64,000 bases of DNA, from positions 1 to 64,000 of the forward strand of contig CAYSYM010000007.1 in NCBI GenBank assembly GCA_964435115.1. The letters are read 5' to 3'. The stretch comes from CAYSYM01 sp964435115 (GTDB lineage Bacteria; Chloroflexota; UBA6077; CF-72). Numbering within the stretch: position 1 is the stretch's first letter; each line of letters begins with the position of its first letter. The notes under the pieces were generated by a model. The model ran no database searches. It was not told where the DNA came from and saw nothing but the letters and a program-made list of their open reading frames with translations. The position numbers and the translations under genes are program-made. Of the stretch, positions 51,008 to 59,454 are shown one piece after another.

Positions 51008-52279
51008 ATGTCGACGTCGGAACCCGTCACGTTTCCGCTGGAGGAGCGGCCGCGGCTGAGGTCGGTGGAGGCGTTCCCGTTCGAGGACGGCGGACAGCGC
51101 TACGTCATGCTCCGCGATCCGACCGATCCCGACGTCTCGCCCGTGGTCGTGTCGGACGGCGCGCTCCACCTGCTGGCCCTGCTCGACGGCGAACGCACCC
51201 TGGAGGGGCTTCACGCGGCGCTCCAGCTCCGCGGCGCGGCCGTGACCCCGGGCGAGATCCAGGCGTTCCTCGAGCAGCTCGACGAAGCGGGGCTCCTGGA
51301 GGGGCCGCGGGCACGCCATCACCGGGAGCGGAAGACGGAGCGCTTTCGTGCGAGCCCGCTGCGGCCGGCGGTGCACGCCGGGGGCGCGTACCCGGACGAC
51401 CTGGCGGAGCTGCCGCGGTTCCTGGCGGCGGGCTACCTCCACCCGGACGGCCCCGGCACGCTGCCCGGCCCGCGCGCTCGCACGGCCGCGGTGCTGCACG
51501 CCGTCGTCGCGCCGCACGTCGACCTGCACCGAGGTGCGCCGACCTATAGCTGGGCCTACAAGGCGCTGGCCGAGGCGCAGCCGGCCGACCTGTACGTGGT
51601 GCTGGGCACCTCGCACGCGCCGGTCGAAGGCGCCTTCGCCGCCACGCGCAAGGCGTACGACACACCGCTGGGCCCTGCTCCCTCCGACCCGGCCTTCCTC
51701 GACCGCCTCCAGCGGCTGTGGGGTCGCGACCTGTTCGCCGGTGAGCTCGCCCACGCAGCCGAACACGCCATCGAGTTCCAGGCGGTGTACCTGCGCTCGC
51801 TGGGCCTGGCCGGGGAAGGCGCGGCGCCGATGGCGCCGATCCTGTGCGACTCCCTGCACAGCCTGGTGCTTCCACCCTATTCCCCCCGCGACGTGGCGGT
51901 GGTGAGCGACTTCGTGGACGCCCTCCGGCAGGCGATGGCGGAGGACGGGCGGCGCATCACGCTCGTCGCCGCCGTCGACCTCGCCCACGTGGGGCCGCGC
52001 TTCGGCGACCGCGCCCGGCTGGACGACGCCTGGCTCGCGCGCGTGGAGCGCGACGACCGGGAGATGCTGGACCTGGTGGCCCGGGGGGATGCCGAGGGGT
52101 ACTTCGGCCAGGTCATGCGCGACCGCGACGCGCGGCGGATCTGCGGCCTCACGCCGCTCTACCTCCTGACTGCGCTCGTCGGCGCCGAGCGGCGACGCGG
52201 CGAGGTGGTGCGCTACACCCAGTGGGTCGCCACCGACGGCGCCGCCAGCGTGACATTCGCCAGCGTGCTGTTCCGCTGA
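51008..52279 (+). CDS. MEMO/AmmeMemoRadiSam system B protein with an N-terminal PqqD-like domain
   Basis: 423 residues. An N-terminal ~85-residue helical/winged domain (SDGALHLLALLDGERTLEGL, FLEQLDEAGLLEGPR) resembles PqqD-type peptide- or cofactor-chaperones. From about residue 118 the MEMO1 domain begins: RPAVHAGGAYPDD, VVAPHVDLHRGAPTYSWAYK, YVVLGTSHAP, EHAIEFQAVYLRSLG, VAAVDLAHVGPRFGD. The His/Asp/Glu residues line a metal pocket related to class III dioxygenases. No AMMECR1 or radical-SAM partner is adjacent. Confidence 0.82.
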   Translation: MSTSEPVTFPLEERPRLRSVEAFPFEDGGQRYVMLRDPTDPDVSPVVVSDGALHLLALLDGERTLEGLHAALQLRGAAVTPGEIQAFLEQLDEAGLLEGPRARHHRERKTERFRASPLRPAVHAGGAYPDDLAELPRFLAAGYLHPDGPGTLPGPRARTAAVLHAVVAPHVDLHRGAPTYSWAYKALAEAQPADLYVVLGTSHAPVEGAFAATRKAYDTPLGPAPSDPAFLDRLQRLWGRDLFAGELAHAAEHAIEFQAVYLRSLGLAGEGAAPMAPILCDSLHSLVLPPYSPRDVAVVSDFVDALRQAMAEDGRRITLVAAVDLAHVGPRFGDRARLDDAWLARVERDDREMLDLVARGDAEGYFGQVMRDRDARRICGLTPLYLLTALVGAERRRGEVVRYTQWVATDGAASVTFASVLFR

Positions 52280-52295
52280 CCTTGGCAGTGTCGGG

Positions 52296-53371
52296 ATGCC
52301 CACCGCATCGTCCTCCGCGCCATCCACGATCGAGGTCGAAGACCTGCACAAGGCGTACGAGGACGTCAAGGCACTGGATGGTGTCTCTTTCGCGGTGGCC
52401 AGCGGAGAGGTGTTCGGCCTACTCGGCCACAATGGCGCCGGCAAGACGACGGCCATCCGCATCCTCTCCGGACAGGCACGGCCCAGCAGTGGCCGCGCGC
52501 AGATTGCGGGGCACGACGTGGTTGCCGAGCGGGGACAGATTCTTCCACTCATCAACCTCGTCTTCGAGGTACCCAACCTGTACGAGCGGCAAAGCGGGTA
52601 TGAGAATCTGCGCCTCTTCGCCGACCTGTATGGAGCGCCCCACAGCCGCATCGACGAGCTACTCGGCCTCGTCGGACTCGCCGAGATCGCTGGGCGCAGC
52701 GTGAAGCACTACTCGACCGGCATGAAGCAGCGGCTGCTCGTCGCACGGGCCCTGATGAACCGCCCAAGCGTGCTCTTCCTGGACGAGCCTACCCGGGGCC
52801 TGGACCCGGCGCCGCGCGCGATCTGCGCGGACTCATCGTCCGCTTGAGCCGTGAGGGCACCACCGTCTTCCTGACGACCCACTACATGGAGGAGGCGGAC
52901 GAGTTGTGCGATCGCGTGGCGTTCCTGTCGCAGGGGCGGATCGTCGCCAAGGCCCTGCTCGGGCTGACCTTCGTGGCGCTGGAGGTACCGGTGCTGCTGG
53001 GCCTGACGGGGCTGGTACCGGCCGACCCAACGTTGTTCGCGGGCGCCCTCCTGTTACTGAGCGCAGCCATGGTCGGGATGGGCCTGCTCCTCGGCGCGCT
53101 CGTCCGCACGGTCGGCCAGCTCAACCAGTGGGGGAGCCTGCTCCTGCTGGGCGTCCTCGTGCCGAGCGCGGCGCTGACCGCGGACGTGCCGCCCGCCGCC
53201 CAGCTTGCCATCTCACTCCTGCCGTCTGGCGCAGCGTTGCGACTGGCCATCAACGGCCTGGTTGGCGGCCCATTCTTCGCCGACGCCTGGCTTTCGGTCG
53301 GCGCACTGGCCGGCTGGGCCGCGCTCGCCTACGGCTTCCTGCTCCTCCGGCTGAGGCGCCGCGAGGCGTAG
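52296..53371 (+). pseudogene. Collapsed ABC-2 exporter: frameshifted ATPase fused to a permease tail
   Basis: The frame from 52296 encodes a normal ABC ATPase start: Walker A LLGHNGAGKTTAIRIL, signature HYSTGMKQRLLVARAL and Walker B VLFLDEPTRGLDPA. About one base is missing near 52812. The ATPase continues in another frame as ARDLRGLIVRLSREGTTVFL then TTHYMEEADELCDR. After GRIVA it jumps directly into LLGLTFVALEVPVLLGLTGL..., the membrane C-terminal third of an ABC-2 permease. A deletion has joined the two genes, removing the ATPase tail and the first permease helices. Not functional as it stands. Confidence 0.82.
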
Positions 53372-53375
53372 GCGT

Positions 53376-53409
53376 CCATCGGCGACCCGAATCCGAGGAT
53401 TCCCGATGG
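53376..53409. terminator. Two-part hairpin after the collapsed ABC-2 genes
   Basis: Inner perfect palindrome GAATCC-GA-GGATTC (53389-53402) inside outer arms CCATCGG (53376-53382) and CCGATGG (53403-53409), with a 6-base one-sided bulge. Probably a terminator. The rest of the gap to 53621 holds no gene. Confidence 0.55.
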
Positions 53410-53621
53410 AATCGTTCAGCCGGTAGGTGACGATCTGCGAACGAATCCTTGGATCGAGGAAAGCTCCGACAGGTCGACCGGCCGAGCGTACGGCCCGGAA
53501 GGGATGGCGTAGCCCAGGATCGGGGCCGAATCGCGTGGGCCGAAATCTGGCAGGGATCAGCGCAGGTGCGGCCCACATGGTTCGCACACGCGAAGAAGGC
53601 AGCCGTCTATCCTGAGCGTGA

Positions 53622-54437
53622 GTGAGCATGCAGGATCCTTCGGTACCGGCGAGCCCGGCCAGTCCGCGGACCTACCTGATCGTCGCCGCGCACCCTGACG
53701 ATGCCGACTTCGGAGTGGCCGGGACGGCGGCGGGGCTGGCCCGCGCCGGCCACCAGGTGCACTACTTGGTGTGCTCCAGCGGCGACGCCGGTAGCGAGGA
53801 CGCGTCGCTGGACCCCCAGGCGCTGGCACGCCTACGCGAGCAGGAGCAGGACGCTGCCGCCCGCCTGCTCGGCCTGGCCGGAACCCACTACCTGCGGCTG
53901 CGGGATGGCGAGCTGGAGCCCTCCCTGGCCCTGCGCCGCGCGATCGTACGGGTGATTCGCCAGGTCCGCGCGGACGTGGTGCTCTGCCAGGACCCGCGCA
54001 TGCTCGTCGACGACGACTCGCACTACCTCAACCACCCGGACCACCGGGCGGCCGGCCAGGCGGCGGTCGACGCCGCGTTTCCCGGAGCCGGCAACCCGAG
54101 CGCCTACCGCGACCTCACCGCCGCCGGGTTTCCACCCCACAAGGTACGCGAGGTCTGGCTGTACTTCACCAACGCCGCGCACGCGAACCACTGGACGGAC
54201 ATCACCGACACGCTGGAGCTGAAGCTGAGGGCGCTGGCCTGCCACGCCAGCCAGATCGGCGACTGGGTGGCCAGCGGTGGCATGCGCCAGGAGATCACGC
54301 GCTGGGCCGAGGAGGAAGCCCGGCAGCACGGGCTGCCCTACCGCTACGCGGAGGGCTTCCAGCGCGTCGTCATCGTCTCCGACGAGCCGCCGCGTCCGCC
54401 CGAGGCCGAGGCGCTGGAGGCACAGACGGAGGATTGA
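53622..54437 (+). CDS. PIG-L/LmbE-family deacetylase
   Basis: 271 residues from GTG 53622 (ATG 53628 two codons in is equally good). YLIVAAHPDDADFGVAGTAA carries the AHPDDxD zinc motif (His, Asp, Asp), and HYLNHPDHRAAGQAAVDAAF carries the third ligand (HPDH). GDAGSEDASLDPQALARLRE is the conserved loop. The family removes N-acetyl from sugar substrates such as GlcNAc-inositol or in mycothiol-like thiol synthesis. No glycosyltransferase is adjacent, so the substrate is open. Confidence 0.88.
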   Translation: MSMQDPSVPASPASPRTYLIVAAHPDDADFGVAGTAAGLARAGHQVHYLVCSSGDAGSEDASLDPQALARLREQEQDAAARLLGLAGTHYLRLRDGELEPSLALRRAIVRVIRQVRADVVLCQDPRMLVDDDSHYLNHPDHRAAGQAAVDAAFPGAGNPSAYRDLTAAGFPPHKVREVWLYFTNAAHANHWTDITDTLELKLRALACHASQIGDWVASGGMRQEITRWAEEEARQHGLPYRYAEGFQRVVIVSDEPPRPPEAEALEAQTED

Positions 54438-54445
54438 GTAGACTC

Positions 54446-54576
54446 GACCCGAGCGATGGGTCCCGCTCGGGCTTCGTAGCCCGAACCGCCTGTACGGGCT
54501 GATGGCCCCTGGACACGACCACACGGGCGCGCCCAGGGGCGTCTTGGTGCCCTGGAGCGACGACGGGAGGTGCTCC
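54446..54576 (+). promoter_or_regulatory. Structured leader upstream of the antiporter gene
   Basis: Four local stems lie in 130 bases: CCCGAGCG/CGCTCGGG (54448-54455/54464-54471); CGGGCT/AGCCCG (54468-54473/54478-54483), which competes with the first; GCCCCTGG/CCAGGGGC (54505-54512/54533-54540); and GGAGC/GCTCC (54554-54558/54572-54576) placing the ribosome-binding site GGGAGG in its loop just before the ATG. Competing stems plus a sequestrable ribosome-binding site suggest an RNA switch or attenuator. It matches no riboswitch class I can name. Confidence 0.45.
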
Positions 54577-55845
54577 ATGTTCGCACAGCTCATCGCCACG
54601 AACGTCTGGTTCGTCGCCGCCGCCTGGATGGGGCTGGCCCTGCTGGCCAGTCTGATCTCGATCCGCCTGGGTGTGTCGGTGGCGCTCGTCGAGATCGGCA
54701 TGGGCGTGGTCGGGGGCAACTTCCTGGGTTACCAGACCACGCCGTGGATCGACTTCCTGGCTACGTTCGGCTCGGTGCTGCTCACCTTCCTGGCCGGGGC
54801 CGAGATCGAGCCAGACGCGCTCCGACGCCAGCTGAAGCCGACGCTCGTGCTGGGCAGTGTCGGGTTCTTCGCGCCCTTCCTGGGCGCCTGGCTCTTCGCG
54901 CAGGAGGTCGCCGGTTGGGAGCCGCGCCAGGCGTGGATCGCTGGTATTGCGCTCTCTACCACGTCGGTGGCGGTGGTCTACGCGGTCATGGTCGAGACGG
55001 GGCTCAACCGGACCGAGCTGGGCAAGCTGATCCTGGCCGCCTGTTTCGTGAACGATTTTGGCACCGTCCTGGCGCTGGGCATCCTGTTCGCCACCTTCAA
55101 CGGGTTCCTGGCCCTGTTCGTGGCCGTGCTGCTCGTCAGCCTCGCCTTCCTGCCGCGCTGGACCCGCTTCTTCGTCACCAGCCTGGGCAGCCGCGTCTCG
55201 GAGCCGGAGATCAAGTTCCTCTTCCTGATGCTCTTCCTGCTCGGCGGCCTGGCCACCACGGCCAGGAGCGAGGCGGTGCTGCCGGCCTACCTGGTGGGCC
55301 TGGTGATCGCGAGCGTGTTTGCCCACGATAAGCTGCTGATCAACCGGATGCGGAGCATCGCCTTCGCGCTGCTCACCCCCTTCTACTTCCTGAAGGCCGG
55401 CCTGTTCGTCAGCCTGCCGGCCGTGGTGGGCGGCGCCGGGCTGATCGTGGCGCTGCTACTGGTGAAGATGGGCGCGAAGGCGCTGCTGGTGTGGCCATCG
55501 GCCAGGGTGTTCGGGCTTACCAGGCGCGAGTCACACTACACAACGCTGCTGATGAGCACCGGCCTCACGTTCGGCAGCATCTCGGCGCTCTTCGGCCTCA
55601 CCAATGGCATCATCGACCAGACGCAGTACACGATCCTGGTCACGGTGGTGATCGGCAGCGCCGTGGTGCCCACGCTGATCGCCCAGACCTGGTTCCGGCC
55701 AGACGTCGCCGTGGCCGGCGACGAGGAGGCCGAGGCGGCGCTTGAGCCCGTCCCCTCCGCCCCGCGACGGCCCGTCGGCTCGCTGCCTTCAAGGGACGGC
55801 CGGGCAGCGGCCGGCGAACGCACCCGCACCCCGGTGGCCGAGTGA
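54577..55845 (+). CDS. Cation:proton antiporter (CPA2/KefB-like)
   Basis: 422 residues from ATG 54577 (ribosome-binding site GGGAGG). About 12 membrane segments. LASLISIRLGVSVALVEIGM, FLAGAEIEPDALRRQLKPTL, STTSVAVVYAVMVETGLNRT and ILAACFVNDFGTVLALGILF match the Na+/H+ and K+/H+ exchanger family; the ND pair in FVNDFG is the ion-binding site position (ND versus DD suggests electroneutral exchange, family knowledge). The last ~55 residues are a polar tail; no RCK/TrkA domain. Preceded by a structured leader. Confidence 0.87.
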   Translation: MFAQLIATNVWFVAAAWMGLALLASLISIRLGVSVALVEIGMGVVGGNFLGYQTTPWIDFLATFGSVLLTFLAGAEIEPDALRRQLKPTLVLGSVGFFAPFLGAWLFAQEVAGWEPRQAWIAGIALSTTSVAVVYAVMVETGLNRTELGKLILAACFVNDFGTVLALGILFATFNGFLALFVAVLLVSLAFLPRWTRFFVTSLGSRVSEPEIKFLFLMLFLLGGLATTARSEAVLPAYLVGLVIASVFAHDKLLINRMRSIAFALLTPFYFLKAGLFVSLPAVVGGAGLIVALLLVKMGAKALLVWPSARVFGLTRRESHYTTLLMSTGLTFGSISALFGLTNGIIDQTQYTILVTVVIGSAVVPTLIAQTWFRPDVAVAGDEEAEAALEPVPSAPRRPVGSLPSRDGRAAAGERTRTPVAE

Positions 55846-55929
55846 GCCGGACAGCGAGGGCGTGGGGCTCGCCGGGGCGGGCGCGACGGCTGAGGTGGGA
55901 CGCCTGGCCGGGCGCGCGGCCGCTCGGCT

Positions 55930-56682
55930 GCCCCGGAGATCGCCTTCGAGTCAGTCCGCTTCCGCTACCCGGGCCAGGCAGGAGACGCGCTCAGGGGCGT
56001 CTCCCTGGCCGTGCCGCGCGGGAGCGTCGTGGCCATCGTGGGCGAGAACGGCGCGGGCAAGTCCACGCTCATCAAGCTGCTGTGTCGCCTCTACGACCCG
56101 GAAGAGGGGCGAATCCTGCTCGACGGCGTGGACGTGCGCTCGCTCGACCCGGCGCTGGTGCGGGAGCGGGTGGGCGTGCTCTTCCAGGACTTCGTGCGCT
56201 ACCACCTGACCGCGCGCGAGAACGTCGGCTTCGGGGACGTCCGCGAGGTAGGGAACCTGGGGCGGATTCGCCAGGTGTCGGCGCGCGCGGGCGCCGACGA
56301 CGCCATCCAGGCGCTCCCGAACGGCTACGAGACGCTGCTGGGCAAGGTGTTCGACGAAGGCCACGACCTGTCGGGTGGCGAGTGGCAGCGGGTGGCGCTC
56401 GCCCGAGCCTACATGCGGGATGCCCCGATCCTGGTGCTGGACGAGCCGACAGCCAGTCTCGACCCGAAGGCGGAGCAGCGCGTCTTCGAGGAGGTGCGCG
56501 GCTTCCTCGTCGGGCGCACGGCGATCATCATCTCGCACCGCTTCTCGACGGTGCGCCTGGCCGACTACATCTACGTCTTGCACGAGGGGCAGGTGGTGGA
56601 GGAGGGCAGCCACGAGGCGCTGGTGGCGCAGCGCGGTCGGTACGCCGAACTGTACGAGCTACAGGCCGCGGCGTACCGCTGA
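55930..56682 (+). pseudogene. ABC exporter nucleotide-binding domain without its membrane domain
   Basis: The frame reads PEIAFESVRFRYPG at its start, then Walker A VGENGAGKSTLIKLL, LFQDFVRYHLTARENVGFGD, signature DLSGGEWQRVALARAYM, Walker B LVLDEPTASLDP and IIISHRFSTVRLADYI. All ATPase motifs are intact and the C-terminus is normal. An in-frame TGA at 55891 and the absence of any ATG upstream show that the ~330-residue six-helix domain of this exporter type is gone. GTG 56011 is the first usable start, after the first two beta strands. A 5'-truncated gene, or possibly a small standalone ATPase. Confidence 0.7.
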
Positions 56683-56700
56683 CGGCCCCAGGAAGCAGCG

Positions 56701-56748
56701 GCGTGGCGCCGGCCCGGCGCGCTCCGGCGTGCATCCCTGGCGCCACGC
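56701..56748. terminator. Hairpin between convergent ABC and Trm112 genes
   Basis: GCGTGGCGCC (56701-56710) and GGCGCCACGC (56739-56748) are exact 10-base inverse complements around a 28-base GC-rich loop. It lies in the 91-base gap between convergent stops. Confidence 0.6.
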
Positions 56749-56773
56749 ATGGGGCCCGGTCGCGAGCGCGAGC

Positions 56774-57097
56774 CTACGCGGGCTGGGCGGCAGCCTGCTC
56801 GGGGGTGAGCGCCTCGTCGATCAGCATCACCGGGATGCCGTCGCGGATCGGGTAGTGGCGCTGGCAGGCGGAGCAGACGATGTAGTTGCCCTCACGGGCG
56901 ACGGGTTGCTTGTCCAGCGGGCAGGCGAGGATCTCGAGCAGCTCCGGGTCCACGTCGCCGCCCAGCTTCGGCGGCTCGGCGGGTGGCGGCGCGGCTTCAG
57001 CTCCCGCGGACTGCCAGCTCTCGCCCCGGCTGGCGCGGCGCCTCCACCAGAAGGCGGCGCCGCCAGCGGCGAGCAGGAGCAGGAAGAAGCGCTTCAT
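56774..57097 (-). CDS. Trm112-family protein with an N-terminal membrane anchor
   Basis: 107 residues. A hydrophobic N-terminus (FFLLLLAAGGAAFWW) and an Ala/Pro linker precede LLEILACPLDKQPVAREGNY and IVCSACQRHYPIRDGIPVML, the YcaR/Trm112 zinc-ribbon-like domain (CPxDxxP, CxxCxxxYPIxDGIPVML). In the standalone bacterial form (about 60 residues) the function is unclear. The membrane anchor is an unusual addition. Upstream of, and convergent with, the ABC remnant. Confidence 0.8.
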   Translation of the reverse strand: MKRFFLLLLAAGGAAFWWRRRASRGESWQSAGAEAAPPPAEPPKLGGDVDPELLEILACPLDKQPVAREGNYIVCSACQRHYPIRDGIPVMLIDEALTPEQAAAQPA

Positions 57098-57138
57098 GCG
57101 CCCGGCATGCTACGCACGCGGCCGCAGCCCTCGCAAGG

Positions 57139-57774
57139 TCAGGCGCCTGGCGCGGCGCTCTCGGCCGTGACCGTGCGCGGCAAGAAGTCCGGGCGGCGCG
57201 CCTCGTACGCGGCGATGTTGCCCTCGTGCTCGAGGGTGAGCCCGATGTCGTCTAGGCCGTTCAGGAAGCGGTGCTTAACGAACGGGTCGACGTCGAAGGT
57301 CGCCAGGACATCCCGCTCGTCCGCCACGGTCTGACGTTCGAGGTCGACCGTGAGCCGGTAGCCCGGCTCTGCCAGGGCGCGGTCCAGGATCTCGCGCACC
57401 AGGCGCTCCGGCAGCACCACCGGTAGCAGGCCGTTCTGGTGGCAGTTGTTGCGGAAGATGTCGGCGAAGCTGGGCGCGATGAGCGCTGTGAAGCCGAACT
57501 GCTGCAGGGCCCACGGCGCATGCTCGCGCGACGAGCCGGAGCCGAAGTTGCGGCCGGCGACCAGGATGCTGGCGCCCTGGTACTCGGGCCGGTTGAGGAT
57601 GAAGTCTGGGTTCGGGCGGCCATCCGGCAGGAACCGCCAGTCGAAGAAGAGCCCCTGCTCGAAGCCGGTGCGAGCAGTGCTCTTGAGGAACTGCTTGGGG
57701 ATGATCTGGTCGGTGTCGACGTCGACCCGGTCGAGCGGGGCGACGAGGCCGGAGTGTCGGGTGAAGGGGTGCAT
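57139..57774 (-). CDS. leuD: 3-isopropylmalate dehydratase small subunit
   Basis: 211 residues from ATG 57774. DVDTDQIIPKQFLKSTARTG, AGRNFGSGSSREHAPWALQQ, GFTALIAPSFADIFRNNCHQ and NGLLPVVLPE are the LeuD swivel-domain blocks. With LeuC it isomerises 2-isopropylmalate to 3-isopropylmalate in leucine synthesis. It follows leuC by 50 bases on the same strand. leuB and leuA are not in the window. Confidence 0.94.
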   Translation of the reverse strand: MHPFTRHSGLVAPLDRVDVDTDQIIPKQFLKSTARTGFEQGLFFDWRFLPDGRPNPDFILNRPEYQGASILVAGRNFGSGSSREHAPWALQQFGFTALIAPSFADIFRNNCHQNGLLPVVLPERLVREILDRALAEPGYRLTVDLERQTVADERDVLATFDVDPFVKHRFLNGLDDIGLTLEHEGNIAAYEARRPDFLPRTVTAESAAPGA

Positions 57775-57824
57775 GGAGGTCCTCTCAGGTGGCGCGCGGT
57801 GTCGGCCGGGCAGCTGGTCCAGGC

Positions 57825-59270
57825 TCAGACGGTGGCCCGCTGCGCGCCGGCAGCGGGCAGCTCCTGCACGTCCCACTCGCGCACGTCGACGAAGTGGCCG
57901 GCGATAGCGGCGGCGGCGGCCATGGGTGGACTGACCAGGTGGGTGCGCCCGCCCTTGCCCTGACGCCCTTCGAAGTTGCGGTTCGAGGTGCTGGCGCACC
58001 GCTCTCCCGGCGCGAGGATATCGGGGTTCATGCCCAGGCACATGCTGCAGCCGGCCTGGCGCCACTCGAAGCCGGCGGCCTTGAAGAGCTGGTCCAGCCC
58101 CTCGCGCTCGGCCTGGGCCCGCACCTGCTGCGAGCCGGGCACCACCAGCGCCCGGACGCGCGGGTGCACCTTCCGGCCCCGGATCACCCGCGCGGCAGCA
58201 CGCAGGTCCTCGATGCGCGCGTTGGTACACGAGCCGATGAACACGCGGTCGAGACGGATCTCCTGGATGGGCGTCTCCGGCTCCAGGGCCATGTACTCGA
58301 GCGCGCGCTGCATCGCCTTCCGGTCGTCCTCGGTCCCGGCCTCGGCTGGCGAGGGCACGCGGGCGGTGACGGGCACCACCATGCCCGGGTTGGTGCCCCA
58401 GGTCACGTGCGGCGCGAGCGTGCTCGCGTCGAGCGTCACGACCCTGTCGTAGCTCGCGCCAGGGTCGGTGCGCAAGTCCTGCCAGCGCTCCAGCGCCCGC
58501 TCCCAGGCGGCGCCTTTCGGTGCGTGAGGACGACCCTCCACGTAGCGGAAGGTGGTTTCATCCGGCGCGACCAGGCCGGCCCGCGCGCCGGCCTCGATGC
58601 TCATATTGCAGACGGTCATGCGGCCCTCCATGGAGAGGGAGCGGATGGCGCTGCCCGTGTACTCGATCAGGTGCCCCACGCCGCCGCCAACGCCGATCCG
58701 GCCGATGATGCCGAGGATGACGTCCTTCGCCGCCACGCCAACCGGGAGCGCACCATCGACCCGCACCTCCATGGTCTGAGGCTTCTTCTGCGGAAGCGTC
58801 TGCGTGGCGAGCACGTGCTCGACCTCGCTGGTGCCGATGCCGAAGGCCAGCGCGCCGAACGCGCCGTGGGTGCTGGTGTGGCTATCGCCGCACACCACGG
58901 TCATCCCCGGCTGCGTGAGCCCCAGCTCCGGGCCGATGACGTGGACGATGCCCTGGAGCGGACTGAAGAACCCTTCCAGCCGGATCCCGAACTCCGCGCA
59001 GTTGCGTTCGAGCGCATCTAGCTGGGCCTTGGCGATCTCGTCGGTGATCGGCAGGCTGCGATCCCAGGTCGGGGTGTTGTGGTCAACCGTGGCGATGGTG
59101 AGGTCTGGCCGCCGCACCCGGCGCCCGGCCATCCTGAGGCCGTCGAAGGCCTGCGGCGACGTCACCTCGTGGACGAGGTGCAGGTCGACGTACAACAGCG
59201 AGGGCTCGTTCGGCGCTTCGCGCACGACGTGCGCGTCCCAGATCTTCTCGAACAGCGTGCGTGGGCTCAT
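57825..59270 (-). CDS. leuC: 3-isopropylmalate dehydratase large subunit
   Basis: 481 residues from ATG 59270; an in-frame ATG further up is less likely. TLFEKIWDAHVVRE, LLYVDLHLVHEVTSPQAFDG, VVCGDSHTSTHGAFGALAFG and IGTSEVEHVLATQTL are diagnostic. The 4Fe-4S cluster ligands are Cys in VFIGSCTNARIEDL and the Cys pair in GCSMCLGMNPD. RCASTSNRNFEGRQGKGGRT confirms the aconitase-family LeuC branch. Operon leuC-leuD; divergent from higBA. No leader peptide or T-box is obvious. Confidence 0.95.
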   Translation of the reverse strand: MSPRTLFEKIWDAHVVREAPNEPSLLYVDLHLVHEVTSPQAFDGLRMAGRRVRRPDLTIATVDHNTPTWDRSLPITDEIAKAQLDALERNCAEFGIRLEGFFSPLQGIVHVIGPELGLTQPGMTVVCGDSHTSTHGAFGALAFGIGTSEVEHVLATQTLPQKKPQTMEVRVDGALPVGVAAKDVILGIIGRIGVGGGVGHLIEYTGSAIRSLSMEGRMTVCNMSIEAGARAGLVAPDETTFRYVEGRPHAPKGAAWERALERWQDLRTDPGASYDRVVTLDASTLAPHVTWGTNPGMVVPVTARVPSPAEAGTEDDRKAMQRALEYMALEPETPIQEIRLDRVFIGSCTNARIEDLRAAARVIRGRKVHPRVRALVVPGSQQVRAQAEREGLDQLFKAAGFEWRQAGCSMCLGMNPDILAPGERCASTSNRNFEGRQGKGGRTHLVSPPMAAAAAIAGHFVDVREWDVQELPAAGAQRATV

Positions 59271-59427
59271 CGGCTCGGTACTCCCCGTGTCGCTGCGAGT
59301 CTGGCGCATGGGCAGCGGCGGCGGCAACTGGGGATGACGGCGATTCTCCTGGAGCCCGGCGACCAGGGCCCTCTTCCCCTCGGAAGACCCCTCCACAACG
59401 TCCGGTGTCACCCGTACTTGACCACCC

Positions 59428-59444
59428 ATTCGCAATTCGCGAAT
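59428..59444. promoter_or_regulatory. Inverted repeat at the higBA promoter
   Basis: ATTCGC-N5-GCGAAT (59428-59444), 10 bases before the toxin start, in a locally AT-rich stretch. HigA proteins bind such palindromes to repress their own operon. Confidence 0.6.
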
Positions 59445-59454
59445 ATGCTCGTTC

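Noticed and set aside
54446..54576. Known c-di-AMP (ydaO) or Mg2+ riboswitch
   Set aside because: The stems do not match the consensus of either class; kept only as an unassigned structured leader.
59271..59454. T-box or leucine attenuator before leuC
   Set aside because: No Leu-codon-rich leader peptide, no T-box sequence and no terminator/antiterminator pair could be identified.
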